Shown here piece by piece: positions 63,846-64,000 of a stretch of DNA of 64,000 nucleotides. The translations under genes and the position numbers were made by a program. The notes below the pieces were generated by a model that did no database searches, had not been told where the DNA came from, and was given only the letters and a program-made list of their open reading frames with translations. The DNA lies in NCBI RefSeq assembly GCF_000566685.1, contig NZ_AZQN01000003.1, positions 1 through 64,000 on the forward strand, written 5' to 3'. Every line of letters begins with the position of its first letter. The stretch's first letter is position 1. Source of the stretch: Dyadobacter tibetensis Y620-1 (GTDB taxonomy: Bacteria; Bacteroidota; Bacteroidia; Cytophagales; Spirosomataceae).

Positions 63846-64000
63846 ATGGATTTTATAAAAAGAAGTGTTTTATTCGTTATGCTTGCTTTAATAGGAACGG
63901 GCATAACCGTCAGAGCAGGGGATAATTCCGGGGAAAAAGAGCCTGAAGCACCCGCTAACGGTATTGTTTTTATAAACGGTTCCTGGGCGTCAATTCTCAA
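63846..64000 (+). CDS. Thioredoxin-family protein, partial (cut by window end)
   Basis: Only the first 51 codons are present (ATG at 63846; ATG at 63822 is also in frame). A signal peptide (MDFIKRSVLFVMLALIGTG, to about residue 25) is followed by an acidic spacer and GIVFINGSWASIL, which matches the beta-alpha start typical of exported thioredoxin-like proteins in Bacteroidota. The CxxC active site would lie beyond the window, so the call is provisional. Confidence 0.55.
   Translation, partial: MDFIKRSVLFVMLALIGTGITVRAGDNSGEKEPEAPANGIVFINGSWASIL

Overview
The window is a bacterial chromosome segment, most probably from the phylum Bacteroidota, order Cytophagales (a Dyadobacter/Runella/Spirosoma-like relative). 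Seen: lipoprotein and Sec signals on many small proteins, several TTG/GTG starts that conserved N-termini force, few strong Shine-Dalgarno sites, and long perfect hairpin terminators. Known: a eukaryote-type (GT3) glycogen synthase, a DUF5606-type protein and a three-gene NAD(P) transhydrogenase are typical of that group. The genus is inference. I saw no rRNA, tRNA, CRISPR array, insertion sequence or prophage.

Layout. 1-1598: gene-free repeat region, a degenerate mosaic followed by about 6.8 apparently identical 116-bp tandem copies. 1.6-6.4 kb (minus): alpha/beta hydrolase, CBS protein, NAD kinase, dipeptide epimerase and an alpha-oxoamine-synthase-like PLP enzyme. 6.7-8.8 kb: an SDR enzyme with an altered catalytic lysine position and a CapD-type sugar-nucleotide dehydratase. 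8.9-16.8 kb (minus): glycerol kinase, a DnaQ-like exonuclease and nuoKLMN (membrane arm of complex I). 17.1-20.4 kb (minus): cysS, DUF192, M28 peptidase, DUF2905. 20.7-23 kb (plus): PfkB kinase and glycerophosphodiester phosphodiesterase around a REP-like intergenic region. 23.0-26.2 kb (minus): GT39-like membrane glycosyltransferase followed by a decayed beta-helix lipoprotein gene. 26.4-29 kb (minus): Tag glycosylase, GyrI-like protein, PAP2, KdsA. 29.2-31.5 kb (plus): acpP-fabF-rnc. 31.9-37.2 kb (plus): Hsp20, HtrA/Deg protease, pntA1-pntA2-pntB. 37.3-40.1 kb (minus): an isolated nuoD and a GH10-like hydrolase. 40.4-47.9 kb (plus): glycogen synthase, prmA and a 1,556-residue exported protein of unknown function. 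47.9-51.6 kb (minus): hybrid histidine kinase and gamma-glutamyltransferase. 51.8-60.3 kb: MacB-like permease, small exported proteins, SUI1 and lipid kinase, MeaB, M1 peptidase and a KAS III-like enzyme. 60.4-64 kb: glycosyltransferase, DeoC, DUF5606, EngB and the start of a thioredoxin-like protein.

Most content is housekeeping: respiration and redox balance (nuo, pnt, NAD kinase), envelope and fatty acid synthesis (kdsA, acpP, fabF, KAS III, PAP2, CapD), translation (cysS, prmA, SUI1, EngB), proteostasis (Hsp20, Deg) and peptide turnover (M1, M28, Ggt, dipeptide epimerase). The least explained items are the 116-bp array, the 1,556-residue protein, the PLP enzyme/epimerase pair, the scattered complex I genes and the multi-lesion beta-helix pseudogene. 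I found no convincing new defence or mobile system.
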